From positions 5,459-69,458 of the forward strand of contig NW_003209454.1 of NCBI RefSeq assembly GCF_000006405.1: a DNA stretch of 64,000 nucleotides, read 5' to 3'. The notes beneath the pieces are model-generated. The model did no database searches. It had not been told where the DNA came from and worked only from the letters and a program-made list of their open reading frames with translations. This DNA comes from Perkinsus marinus ATCC 50983. Its lineage: Eukaryota; Perkinsozoa; Perkinsida; Perkinsidae. A program made the translations under genes and the position numbers. Below, piece after piece: positions 33,501-45,263 of the stretch; positions within the stretch are counted from its first letter, which is position 1; each line of letters opens with the position of its first letter.

Positions 33501-34383
33501 TGACTGGCTGCCGCCTGAGCATCGGAAGGTCCCCGGATCTACCCCACCACCAGTCATATTTTACTTTATTCTTCATAGCATTTTGAATCACCGCGGCCGC
33601 ACCAGGTTGATTATAATGCCCCGCAGGACCCCCCACAGCACTCCTCTGTTGATTATACCACGCCTGAGTGAGTATACCCTCTACCACAAGTTCGATCCCT
33701 GCACCTGTTGATAAGCCATAGCTGCTTGCTGCTGCTGTTGCTGTTGATACATCATATACATAGCTGCTTGTTGTTGTTGCTGTCTGTAAAGGAAGCATAT
33801 GTACCGAATAGTATACCCAACTTACTGAGGCTGGTAGACAGACTGTGGTGTTGACTGTTGAGGGCTACTACTCGTTGAGGCCACCACCGCCGCTTGTTGT
33901 TGTGGGGCTGCTGGAGGGGGCGAGGCCCGGGGCGGTCGAACTTGTTTCTGTTCCACTGCATGCTCATATAGGTGATATACCATAGTCTTCCAGAACTGAT
34001 ACCTATGCCGTGCCGTGATAGCGAACGGGTATTCCCATCTATCCCTATTACAAAGCAATGCCCTTCTTAGTCGAGTTAGGCTGTTGTTTATTCAACGTTT
34101 TAGCATACTCCTGAACATGTTGTCGGACCTGAACTGCAAAATGTCCTCTCACTGTATACTCCCACATCCCTTCTATCATCCTATCCTAATAGCCGCGACT
34201 TATCCACCTGGTATCCATATCCCGAGTGAAGTATGATACTACCTGTTCCTGTTGGGCTGCCGGTAAGACGTTAAACATCCCACATACTCTCTGTTTTTCA
34301 ACAGGACTCTCTGTCGAGCTATCCAAGGACACTCCACACGAGGCTTCTACAAACCTTCCTCCTGGAGTAGATGAACTCGACAT
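30560..34383 (-). CDS. LENG8/THP3-like SAC3-GANP domain protein
   Basis: At least eighteen exons run from ATG at 34383 to a stop at 30560; a 100-N gap falls in the intron region after 31938. The N-terminal part is Gln/Pro-rich, with poly-Q tracts around 33783-33705. It then carries LWEQ-type and Lys-rich nuclear sequences ([19 protein letters not shown]) and the family core: [61 protein letters not shown], the [20 protein letters not shown] segment and a C-terminal winged-helix-like end ([14 protein letters not shown]). SAC3/GANP proteins of this group act in nuclear mRNA processing and export. Several introns have alternative donors; those giving 46-60 nt introns and the best family fit were chosen. 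One intron (32154-32037) holds a tRNA-like T-arm. Confidence 0.8.
31807..31906. other. assembly gap (100 N)
   Basis: A run of 100 N inside the LENG8-like gene, between coding segments ending at 31938 and resuming at 31758. The reading phase across it does not fit directly, so a short exon is probably hidden here. Confidence 0.99.
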
Positions 34384-34605
34384 GAGTGGAATGGTCGGAC
34401 GCCAATCTAACCAACTTCGTATCTTACCATGCCAACCTCAAGATTCACATCCAAATAGGCTCTCCAGAATGCAATAGACTGTACTAGTGCGACTATCCTA
34501 ACCTCTTTATCAGAGTTCCACTTTTCCTACCCTTCACTCCAACACAACACTGTCCCAAAATGAACACTATAGAGACCAAGCATTCGGCAACATGCTGCTG
34601 TTCTC

Positions 34606-37600
34606 CTATCGGCCCCAGCCATAGTGCCAATGCCGAATACCACACTTCTTCAAGTCCTTCTCATAACCACCATACTTGAAGTCAACTCTACCATTCCAAT
34701 GCTCACCCCCGTCTTGTGGCAATACTCGTACTGATATCTGACGAGCTACCACATAAACATGTATGGTAAAAGTAATAAGTGGTAGATTTGAACCTCACAC
34801 CTCCAATACACAGTTCAAGCCAACACCACTATGCTATTACTCCATCATTCGTCTTATATTCCATACCAGCATGCAAACTAGCTACTCCCACCGCTTTCTT
34901 CACGGTTCTATCCATCAACTCCATCGACACAAACTCGTCAATTCTCTTAGGAATGCCCCGACCCTCCTGAACCATACACGTACAGTGGAAGAGAGCCCCG
35001 ACCATCGATCGATACTACATCATGGGAAAGTATCTTTTCAATTGCTGTCTCGAAGAGCTCCCTAAGTATAGGGTTCCGTGGGGATGCGGCAAACCCCCAT
35101 TGGGAGACCTACGGCAAATTAGAGTACTACACACGGCAGTTGACCATCACCTGTTGTGTAGGCATATTACCAAAACTAAAGACCAGGTCATCACTAGGGC
35201 GGAGGAGGTCCTCTATGCTCTCCTTACATCGTGTATCGATATCAAAATATACACCACCTAATAAGGGAACCCATATGGAAGGGAGCGGTCATAATATCAG
35301 GATGGATTGCACATGACAAGAGTCGCTGTAGCCTGAGCAGCCCCACGCCCGATGCGGGCGGCCCGATCAGTAACTACAACCTAGTTCTACGGCATTATGC
35401 TAAGTTTAGCTCAGTGCTGGAGAATGTGCACATCTTGCTGACAATATTAATACTCTCAGCTCAGCCGAGGGAAAATGAACCTATATTTCAATCCTGGTGT
35501 AGAAACCAAAAGCGTTGCCAATCCCAAGCGAGCGGAATATACCACCCATGAGTGCCTCTCCCCACAGTATGACCATTGAGGTATATGACACTGTATCGGA
35601 ACAGCTCCGATAGGACGACACCCAGGAGCTGTAGACCGCCGACTTCATCCATTCTAACTAACTTATACAGAGCATCTCTTATGTTCGAACCTGATGCATT
35701 CCAACCCAATTGAGGACATACAGGATGATCGAGAACAAATGGCCCCACCCCCGTAATTTCTCAACGCATGCGAATATCAGCCACCATCTCAAGGCACTTG
35801 GGTAGCTCTTTCCAATGGTGTTGATTACTTCCATACTCTCACCACTCGCCGAGTTATACCCCCAAAACGAAGAAAACGTGTAGAGAGGGAAGTGCTGGCA
35901 GAATCCATTTTGCAGTATTTGCATCTATCCATGATCCAACTTCCTGCAGTGTTCGCAAAGATGGCATAGGCGTCCCAACCAGGTTTACCGCTCCAATGCC
36001 AAATGATGAAATATCGTTGCATATCGCCAAGTTGAACGCACGATGGCATAGGCGCCCCAACCAGGTTTACCGTTCCAATGCCAAATGATGAAATATCGTT
36101 GCATATCGCCAAGTTGAACGCACGATGGCATAGGCGCCCCAACCAGGTTTACCGTTCCAATGCCAAATGATGAAATATCGTTGCATATCGCCAAGTTGAA
36201 CGCACGATGGCATAGGCGCCCCAACCAGGTTTACCGTTCCAATGCCAAATGATGAAATATCGTTGCATATCGCCAAGTTGAACGCACGATGGCATAGGCG
36301 CCCCAACCAGGTTTACCGTTCCAATGCCAAATGATGAAATATCGTTGCATATCGCCAAGTTGAACGCACGATGGCATAGGCGCCCCAACCAGGTTTACCG
36401 TTCCAATGCCAAATGATGAAATATCGTTGCATATCGCCAAGTTGAACGCACGATGGCATAGGCGCCCCAACCAGGTTTACCGTTCCAATGCCAAATGATG
36501 AAATATCGTTGCATATCGCCAAGTTGAACGCACGATGGCATAGGCGCCCCAACCAGGTTTACCGTTCCAATGCCAAATGATGAAATATCGTTGCATATCG
36601 CCAAGTTGAACGCACGATGGCATAGGCGCCCCAACCAGGTTTACCGTTCCAATGCCAAATGATGAAATATCGTTGCATATCGCCAAGTTGAACGCACGAT
36701 GGCATAGGCGCCCCAACCAGGTTTACCGTTCCAATGCCAAATGATGAAATATCGCTGCATATCGCCAAGTTGAACGCACGATGGCATAGGCGCCCCAACC
36801 AGGTTTACCGTTCCAATGCCAAATGATGAAATATCGTTGCATATCGCCAAGTTGAACGCACGATGGCATAGGCGCCCCAACCAGGTTTACCGTTCCAATG
36901 CCAAATGATGAAATATCGTTGCATATTGCTAAGTTGGACCATCGATAGACCACGGAAACACCGCAGAAATGAAATCTGCCAGCACTTCCCCCTCCTTTAT
37001 CCATATCGTCATACCTTGTCGAGTTACTCGACAAGTAAGACACTCGACTCGAGTATGAAGAGTCTGGAATTGATTCAGCTACCACTGGAGAGACCTCGTC
37101 GAGCTCTCTCCAATGGTACCTGAGTTTGTCTGAGATTCACATACGCTGGAAGATTTCGAGAGGTGGGCCCGTTCTTTCGATCATCCTGCAGTACTGTCGA
37201 GACTACCACTGATTCGGTTGAAAAGTTTGCCCGTTGTCCCTTCCGCCTTGTCCGCGAGAGACATGAGGAAGCTCCATCGATCATTAGCATCAAAGAATGT
37301 ATACTCCCATGATGGATGGAGAGATGACCATCTCGAGACGACCTTAGTAACTGATCCCCACACTTGACAACAATGGAGATTACTTGTGCCATCCTAAGAG
37401 GCATCACTGCTGACTCCATAGTCTGGTAGATAGCCTGAGGTATGCGCAGGCGAAGCTGTTGATTCTTATCATTATCAGATGGGATATAAACTGGAGGTAT
37501 GCTGAACGTGGTGGTGGTCTTATCGACTAGGCATAATGGAGATACCTTACTGTTTGCTGAGGATAGCTGTTGATATTCTACATGTTATGTTCAAGGGCAT

Positions 37601-38050
37601 CGACCCTCTAAGCTCGCTACCCCCAATCTGAGTACTCCACTTACGACCATCACCATTGAACAGAGTATCAACCTGTCCTTGTTCCGCTATTGAGTTTGCA
37701 GCATGATCCTCTCTAAATGTGAACGGTAGACTAGGAGGAGGGCACCTCCTCTCCTGTATAGTGCCATACCAGTACCTACGACCGCCCCCTCACTACTGCA
37801 TCTCAAGGTACTACTACCCGGTAGAAAGGAGCGCCCCGAGCATACATGATGATAGAGTGAGGATGAACGTCCGACGGACAGAAGTGGAAGGTGGCTTCTT
37901 CGTGCCCATCAAGTTTAGATTACCACTGCAGCATCGCAACATGAAGCGCTGACCCCCTTTCCAGAACAACCCACAACCCATACGTCTTGGCTGAGGGTCA
38001 GAGTTGTCCATATCCAGACCCAACCGGAGCGACCGCCATACTACAATCAT
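34606..38050 (-). CDS. GT32-like glycosyltransferase, type II membrane protein
   Basis: The model starts at 38050 with a signal anchor (RRTFILTLSSCMLGALL). Next come an N-glycosylated stem, then RIPQAIYQT (compare the IP-xx-HQ motif of GT32) and VVSRWSSLHPSWEYTFFDAN. The exon 36975-36891 reads MQRYFIIWHWN and joins in phase to 35257-35151, GGVYFDIDTRC, the DXD sugar-nucleotide motif. Then come WGFAASPRNPILRELFETA (35108-35019) and the last exon 34737-34606 (FKYGGYEKDLKKCGIRHWHY). A Golgi mannosyl- or galactosyltransferase role is typical of the family; the exact sugar is unknown. The exon between 35018 and 34738 is unresolved. The 1.6-kb central intron contains a 12-copy array and a second, broken GT32 piece. 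Confidence 0.65.
35560..35958 (-). pseudogene. broken second GT32-like fragment inside the GT32 intron
   Basis: Minus-strand frames read NQHHWKELPKCLEMVADIRM, then a TGA, then EITGVGPFVLDHP in the same frame; downstream is YSVIYLNGH. These correspond to the C-terminal (TGP-type) part of GT32 enzymes, which is poorly represented in the main model. The in-frame TGA and lack of a DXD exon suggest a decayed tandem copy. A tRNA-like T-arm (CAGGTTCGAAC) lies in it near 35690. Confidence 0.4.
35960..36943. repeat. 82-bp tandem array, 12 copies
   Basis: The marker CCAGGTTTACCG(T/C)TCCAATG occurs every 82 bp from 35979 to 36881 (12 copies). Inner units are nearly identical; the first (35979) and last diverge. 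On the minus strand each unit carries CATTTGGCATTGGAACG followed by GTAAACCTGG, so it repeats the end of the glycosyltransferase exon 36975-36891 and its splice donor. There are no unique spacers, so it is not a CRISPR array. Confidence 0.95.
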
Positions 38051-38405
38051 ACCCTCGTGAAGAGCCCGTTAATATGATCTGATAAGGGTCTGGTACCCGG
38101 AACCCCGCCTACGGTCAAAGTCTCTAGTATGCCGGTCGGTCAGACCGATGGGATACTACGGGATACTCATCAAGACATCAATCCGCCTCAACCTAACCAA
38201 CTGTCGAGTTCATGTCGACGATAGCATGCGAGGTCATTCCATCGGCGAGGAACCTATCCAGACTGCTGACTATGTAAGAAAGAAACACTCAACTCAAACC
38301 ACCTTCAATGAAGAGGAATTTCACTCTGAAATGGTGAATCTGAATCACATAATCTGCTATAATGTGAATGATAAGAAACTAAAAGAAACCAAAACATCAG
38401 CTGAT

Positions 38406-38877
38406 CTAATGCTTAGACATAGGTCCCCAAGGTGCTAGAGTAACAATCTCCTCACCAGCAGTAGGATGTATAGCAACAGTACGATCAAGATCAGCCTTAG
38501 TGGCACCCATCCTCATGGCTACTGCAAAGCCTTGTAAAAGCTCATCAGCACCCATACCGATGACATGAAGACCAACAACCTTCTCCTCTGGACCGGTACA
38601 GATTACTTTTACCAAAGTCTTTGGCTTATCAGAGGGCTCTACTTGGAATATACCATAATAGAGATTCACAAACCTTGAACGATAGATCTGAATAGTGATG
38701 ATGATGATAGAGTAACTATGATGAGAGGAGAGTTTAATAAATTACCTTAAGATTATCCTTACCATACTTCTCAACGGCTTGAGCTTCTGTGAGACCACAA
38801 GTACCAATCGGCGGATGGGCAAAAACCACAGTAGGAATAGTCTCATAGTCTATGTACAGGTTACTTGTATCCTATTC

Positions 38878-38911
<34 letters not shown>

Positions 38912-40654
38912 TGAGTGAATAGTAGGACATTCGAATACTCCTCACCTTGAAGGGTCCAAATAACCGGTCTGATAAAGTTCTACCAGCAGCAATAGCGACC
39001 GGAGTGAGCTCAAAGTTGCCAACAGCATCTCCAACAGCGTATACCCGTGGCATGGAGGTGTTCTGATACTTATCAACCTACTCAAAGTAGTGGTAATCAT
39101 CAATCTAGAGGTTGGACATACAGAAGCATTACCTTGATGTACCCCTTAGGAGTGAGGTCCATAATACCCTTACATCCGATAGCTTCGACATTGGGCTTAA
39201 CACTTCTACCAGCAGCCATAACAATACATTCCGCAGAGATCTCAGCCCCCGACTCGGCAACAAGAGTGAGGATACCAGTAGATTCATCCTTAGTAACCTT
39301 CTTGGGGACAAACTGTGTCACCACCCTAAAGCATGAGGGGTTATACTCTAATACCGATATGAGGATATCACTTCATTCCGGACTTCTTCATCTGTACCAT
39401 CAATTCATCGGATATATCTTCATCGAAGGTACGTAAAGCCTAATGATAATAGCAATAGTGATAAACGTGTATTATAAGTAGGTAGTTCCAACCTTATGAC
39501 GTCTAACAGTAAGTGTGGTATCGGCACCAAAGGCATTAAAAATGCCGGCCAACTCTACAGCGATATAACCAGCACCAGCTACTACAACACTCTTAGGTAT
39601 CTTCTCCAATTGGAAGAAACCTGAACAATATCATCATACCTTCATATGTTTGAGACTGCAGTCATGCAACTACTCACCATCAGAATCAATCACAAACTCC
39701 TTCCCTTCGATATCAGGGGTTTCGGGTTGACCTCCACAAGCGATAAGGACGTGACCAGCAGTAAGCTTCTTACCATCATCGAGCTAATGACAATACCACC
39801 TCACTAATAATAATGGTAAGGATACCACCTACCTGGATGGTCACCTTATCGTTATCACTCTCATTACCAACAATACGACCAGCGGAACGGATCAAGTCAA
39901 CCTGAATGATAAGAGAGATCCAAAGTGTCTAAGATATTAATACCCCAACGATCCTACCCCAGCTTCCTTGAGTAGATTTTGATAGAAAGTCCGCCGACCA
40001 GCAAGGTACTCATCCCTTCTAGCTTTGAACGTGCTGTAATCGATCACAGGAGCGTTACGGCCGCCTTCCGCAGTTTGGAAACCGTAATGACCAGCGTCTC
40101 GATGGAAGATCTCATTCATAGTAGCAGCATGCCAAGTTAGCTAAGGGGAGGCAATTACGATCCGATGCATAAAACCATACTTAGGACTACCTTCTTAGGC
40201 ACGCAACCGACATTGACACATGTTCCAGCGAGCATATGGTCAACATCCCTTTCGATAAGACCCACTTTAAGAGGATTCTCGGGTGTACGATATCCAGCAG
40301 CCCGACGAGAGGATGACATACCTTCATATAGTAGGTTATAATAGAAAGGTTGAATAGTCACGATGAAGACTACTTACCTCCACTACCACCACCTATCACA
40401 AGGTAATCGTAATCCAAATCTTTATGGGATGAGGATGATACTGCGCGGGCTGCTGCTGCTGTTGATGATGATGACATACTTCTTTTTAAGACTAGTGGCG
40501 AAGCCCCAAAACTACCACCACCACCATTACCATTCATATCGTTCTTAACAAGAGGGGATGTAATACACAATAATCTAGTAGTAGTAGTAATAGCATACCG
40601 CACTGCTGAGTTGTCGATGATGATATTAGCGTGAGCAGTAGTAGTAGATAGCAT
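38406..40654 (-). CDS. GSR: glutathione reductase, copy 1
   Basis: About eleven exons on the minus strand. The N-terminal extension is Ser/Ala-rich and hydrophobic and could be a mitochondrial or plastid presequence. Then come the FAD site (VIGGGSGG), the redox disulfide ([12 protein letters not shown]), the NADPH-binding fold ([14 protein letters not shown]), the second FAD motif ([20 protein letters not shown]) and the active-site HPTAGEE near the C-terminus, ending GPMSKH. The enzyme reduces glutathione disulfide with NADPH and supports antioxidant defence. The start ATG at 40654 follows a non-ATG in-frame extension. An intron holds a (CAA)n microsatellite (38877-38910). The neighbouring gene upstream is a near-identical copy. 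Confidence 0.92.
38877..38910. repeat. (CAA)n microsatellite, long allele
   Basis: 34 nt of CAA repeats in an intron of glutathione reductase copy 1. The matching intron of copy 2 (41430-41445) has only 16 nt. Confidence 0.95.
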
Positions 40655-40958
40655 CAACAATCACAACAAGTAATGGATAATTCTATCTACTATGGAACTG
40701 ATTCCTCCACTTCCTACGTATAACATAGTAGAACTCTATAACCCAATAGGCTCGGTAACTGCATGATCCTACCTATGATGCCACACAGGATAGACCCACA
40801 CTAGACTAGATCCATGGGGAGAACACAAATCGACACTATTAAACAGGAAGCTCATTCTTTCGCTGGCGACTTTTAATCACTTTATCCGCTATAGTTTGAT
40901 GATTGACAAGCTCCCGTACACTTTAAAACATAGTACTACTACTACGAGGTGTGTTGAT

Positions 40959-43184
40959 CTAATGCTTAGACATAGGTCCCCAAGGTGCTAGAGTAACAAT
41001 CTCCTCACCAGCAGTAGGATGTATAGCAACAGTACGATCAAGATCAGCCTTAGTGGCACCCATCCTCATAGCTACTGCAAAGCCTTGTAAAAGCTCATCA
41101 GCAGCCATACCGATGACATGAAGACCAACAACCTTCTCCTCTGGACCGGTACAGATTACTTTTACCAAAGTCTTTGGCTTATCAGAGGGCTCTACTTGGA
41201 ATATACCATAATAGAGATTCACAAACCTTGAACGATAGATCTGAATAGTGATGATGATGATAGAGTAACTATGATGAGAAAAGAGTTTAATAAATTACCT
41301 TCAGATTATCCTTACCATACTTCTCAACGGCTTGAGCTTCTGTGAGACCACAAGTACCAATCGGTGGATGGGCAAAAACCACAGTAGGAATAGTCTCATA
41401 GTCTATGTACAGGTTACTTGTATCCTATTCAACAACAACAACAACATGAGTGAATAGTAGGACATTCGAATACTCCTCACCTTGAAGGGTCCAAATAACC
41501 GGTCTGATAAAGTTCTACCAGCAGCAATAGCGACCGGAGTGAGCTCAAAGTTGCCAACAGCATCCCCAACAGCGTATACCCGTGGCATGGAGGTGTTCTG
41601 ATACTTATCAACCTACTCAAAGTAGTGGTAATCATCAATCTAGAGGTTGGACATACAGGAGCATTACCTTGATATACCCCTTAGGAGTGAGGTCCATAAT
41701 ACCCTTACATCCGATAGCTTCGACATTAGGCTTAACACTTCTACCAGCGGCCATAACAATACATTCCGCAGAGATCTCGGCCCCCGACTCGGCAACAAGA
41801 GTGAGGATACCCGTAGATTCATCCTTAGTAACCTTCTTGGGGACAAACTGTGTCACCACCCTAAAGCATGAGGGGTTATACTCTAATACCGATATGAGGA
41901 TATCACTTCATTCCGGACTTCTTCATCTGTACCATCAATTCATCGGATATATCTTCATCGAAGGTACGTAAAGCCTAATGATAATAGCAATAGTGATAGA
42001 CGTGTATTATAAGTAGGTAGTTCCAACCTTATGACGTCTAACAGTAAGTGTGGTATCGGCACCAAAGGCATTAAAGATGCCGGCCAACTCTACAGCGATA
42101 TAACCAGCACCAGCTACTACAACACTCTTAGGTATCTTCTCCAATTGGAAGAAACCTGAACGGTATCATCATACCTTCATATGTTTGAGACTGCAGTCAT
42201 GCAACTACTTACCATCAGAGTCTATAGTAAACTCTTTCCCTTCAATATCAGGGGTTTCAGGCTGGCCTCCACAAGCGATAAGGACGTGACCAGCAGTAAG
42301 CTTCTTACCATCATCGAGCTAATGACAATACCACCTCACTAGTAATAATGGTAAGGATACCACCTACCTGGATGGTCACCTTATCGTTATCACTCTCATT
42401 ACCAACAATACGACCAGCGGAACGGATCAAGTCAACCTGAACAACGGACACTTGTGAGTATGTTCGCAGTAATGATATCCCAATGGTCCTACGTCAGCAT
42501 TCTTCAAGTTATTTTGGTATATACCACGCAGTCTGGCGAGATACTTGTCCCTTCTAGCTTTGAAAGTAGTGTAATCCATTGCTGGTGCATTACGACCCTC
42601 ATCGGTCTGGAAACCATAATGGCAGGCATCATGAAGGAAGGTCTCATTCATAGTAGCTGCGCTCCAGGTCAACTAAGGAAGAATGATGGGGGAGATAACA
42701 AGTCAAATGATGACTACTACCTTCTTAGGCACACATCCAACATTGACACATGTTCCGCCAATCATATGGTCAACATCCCTTTCGATAAGGCCAACCTTAA
42801 GAGGATTCTCGGGTGTACGATATCCAGCAGCCCGACGAGAGGATGACATACCTTCATATAGCAGGACATAATAGAAAGGTTGAATAGTCACGATGAAGAC
42901 TACTTACCTCCACTACCACCACCTATCACAAGGTAATCGTAATCCAAATCTTTATGGGATGAGGATGATACTGCGCGGGCTGCTGCTGCTGTTGATGATG
43001 ATGACATACTTCTTTTTAAGACTAGTGGCGAAGCCCCAAAACTACCACCACCACCATTACCATTCATATTGTTCTTAACAAGAGGGGATGTAATACACAA
43101 TAATCTAGTAGTAGTAGTAATGGCATACCGCACTGCTGAGTTGTTGATGATGATATTAGCGTGAGCAGTAGTAGTAGATAGCAT
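40959..43184 (-). CDS. GSR: glutathione reductase, copy 2
   Basis: Same exon order and motifs as copy 1 ([39 protein letters not shown]). Most exons and introns differ by only a few bases; examples are IGMAADEL in place of IGMGADEL and HMIGGTC in place of HMLAGTC. One block is far more diverged: the exon near 42427-42672 reads [20 protein letters not shown] where copy 1 has [20 protein letters not shown], and the adjoining intron is also different. Similarity stops sharply just outside the start and stop codons. Both copies appear intact, so the cell may express both. No targeting difference is visible, because the presequences are almost the same. Confidence 0.9.
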
Positions 43185-43510
43185 CAACAATCACAATAAA
43201 TAACTCGATTACTAAGCCCTACAGCTGATAAGACAGTTCCTCGAGGAAGCTAAAAACCTAACGCAATACTTCCTACTGCGTCACCAATCACACTCGCTTG
43301 GGCCGCACGCGTACACAAAATACGTGAAAAAAGCAAACATCCTCTAGTACGATGAGCTGCAGGGAATCAACATGAGACTAGCGACAATAGATATGAGCAT
43401 CACAGTCTATATGAACACCTCACACAAGGAGCTGTCTCGTGGTCCTGGACCGACACAAAAACTGTCTCCTTTCTATATGGCTGCTGCTACTGCTACTGCT
43501 GCATCATTCA

Positions 43511-45178
43511 TTACTGATAACCATCGTCGTGTTCCGAAGCTCCGAAGCTTAGCATTCTGAAAGCTGATACAGTAGCCTCCTGAGAAACACAGTAAGAAGC
43601 AATACCCAGTTTATTAAGACACTCATATAACACTATCATTCTTCTTAAGGACAGGATAAAATCATTAAGCAGAATTGATAGGCGGAGAACCCATTCCCGG
43701 ACCTTAAGATCTGGACGGGGCTCAATCCTCACAGTGATGTACTTAACTGTACTCAACAATACTAATGAAGTATGATGTCTATGCTTCTAACCAACTCTGA
43801 TGGATACGATGGTACTACTACTCCTCCTGTACCTTATAAAGGGTATACTCTGAGCAATGATAACGACAAGTTGTTGTTACCTCCAATCACAGTCAAAATA
43901 CTCCTAATCATCCACGACAACGACGATGACGACGAAGACGCCCTTGCACAAGAAGAAGCTCCTCGAGTCGGTAGTATAAGTGGAAAGCAATCCCGCCGGA
44001 GTCGACGCTGTCTCCGTAGTAGCCCTCTCGTGGCAATACCCGTAAGATGGTATACCACAAGGCAACCCATAAATGCTGCAGCTACAGGATGCCTACCATA
44101 AATGCATGGTGATAGGATCGAACCTGCGATATAATTCTCAACTCACTACTTCCGGCACAAGGATAAGAGTGAACTCATTGTTGAGGTATTAGTGAACCCC
44201 TCAATGTCATTAATATCGACCACTGATGCCGCGGCAGATAACTGAAGGGTTGTTGCATGACCCAAACGTGAGGATGACGTCTATCATCATCATCAGCTCC
44301 TACCGTAGATGTTGATGCTACTACCGCTACTCCACTACAGCATCCCATATCACGTAGGACCATGCATACTAGTTCATCCAAGGATGAACATTTACTACTG
44401 CTCCCTGCATCTGATAGTAATAATGATCAGCAGTTGCAGCACCAAACAATAACATCCCTACTTGAAGCCTTCTCTGAGGTCTCCTCATCCTCCTTCTCCT
44501 CAGATGATGATGATGATATCACAACACTATCTTCTGTGACCAAGTCTGATAGATTAATACCCCCACCCCCACCACCATTTACACTACCCTCACCATGATG
44601 AGACCTACAAACAGCAGTCTGTACTATAAGTATAACTATTCCTACTGTAATGTGGTGAGTAAGCTCCCACGTGTGTGCCGCCGCCAGTCTACAGTACCAC
44701 TACTGGGTGGTGTACGTAACAAGTCTTCAACGGTTGCTGCCCATGTGTGGTCTGTGATGGGACCTCACTCCTCGAGTAGCAATACTGCTTACCAGGTAGT
44801 CTCTCTCTGAGCATGAGGGCCAACCTTCTTTGCCTCTCCTCGTGGATGGTAGTATCCTTAGCTGAATTGAGGATATCATGACCCCCCGAGGTAAGATAAC
44901 CCTCGTCATCATCATTATAATCATCATCTTCATTATCTACTCTATCATCAACCATCTGAAGGAGTACTATGATGATGGTAAGGGAAGGGGCGTCTTACCG
45001 TCCATGACTTGTTAGAGACCAATGATGGTGTGAGCTCATCGTTATCACAGAGAATAGCTCCATCATAGCTACTATGTGATGATGATGATGAACAGGCATA
45101 TTCACTAAGTCCAGTGATGAATGTGTCCCTTTCCTTCTCCTCCTCTTCATCATCTATACATGGTATATGGAACATCAT
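43511..45178 (-). CDS. orphan acidic/Ser-rich protein with helical C-terminal part
   Basis: ATG at 45178 (MMFHIPCIDDEEEEKERD). Joined exons give an acidic N-terminus (DNEDDDYNDDDEGYLTSG), a helix (HEERQRRLALMLRERLP), a hydrophobic stretch (GIVILIVQTAVC) and poly-Ser/Glu. The helical region includes SSLDELVCMVLRDM, SVVDINDIEGF and SLLSLCRKHPVAAAFMGC. A likely last part lies at 43759-43511 (DLKVREWVLRLSILLNDF). The pattern is faintly armadillo-like, but I do not claim the family. An intron at 44099-44155 is a tRNA-like T-arm in the gene's orientation (GGTTCGATCC). The 3' end is uncertain. Confidence 0.4.
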
Positions 45179-45263
45179 AATTCCTATCACAAGTACACCC
45201 AATTACAGCAACCAAACACTCAACATCCATAAGAGGATAAGAGACATTGACAGGAAAATCATT

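Noticed and set aside
33539-33591. A 26-nt intron in the LENG8-like gene (33564-33539)
   Set aside because: A phase-equal donor at 33591 gives a 53-nt intron, the usual size here.
36060-36880. Series of overlapping 79-codon minus-strand frames
   Set aside because: They are the 82-bp array read in rotating frames, not genes.
35960-36943. CRISPR array
   Set aside because: Head-to-tail 82-bp units without spacers in a eukaryotic glycosyltransferase intron; it is a satellite-like tandem array.
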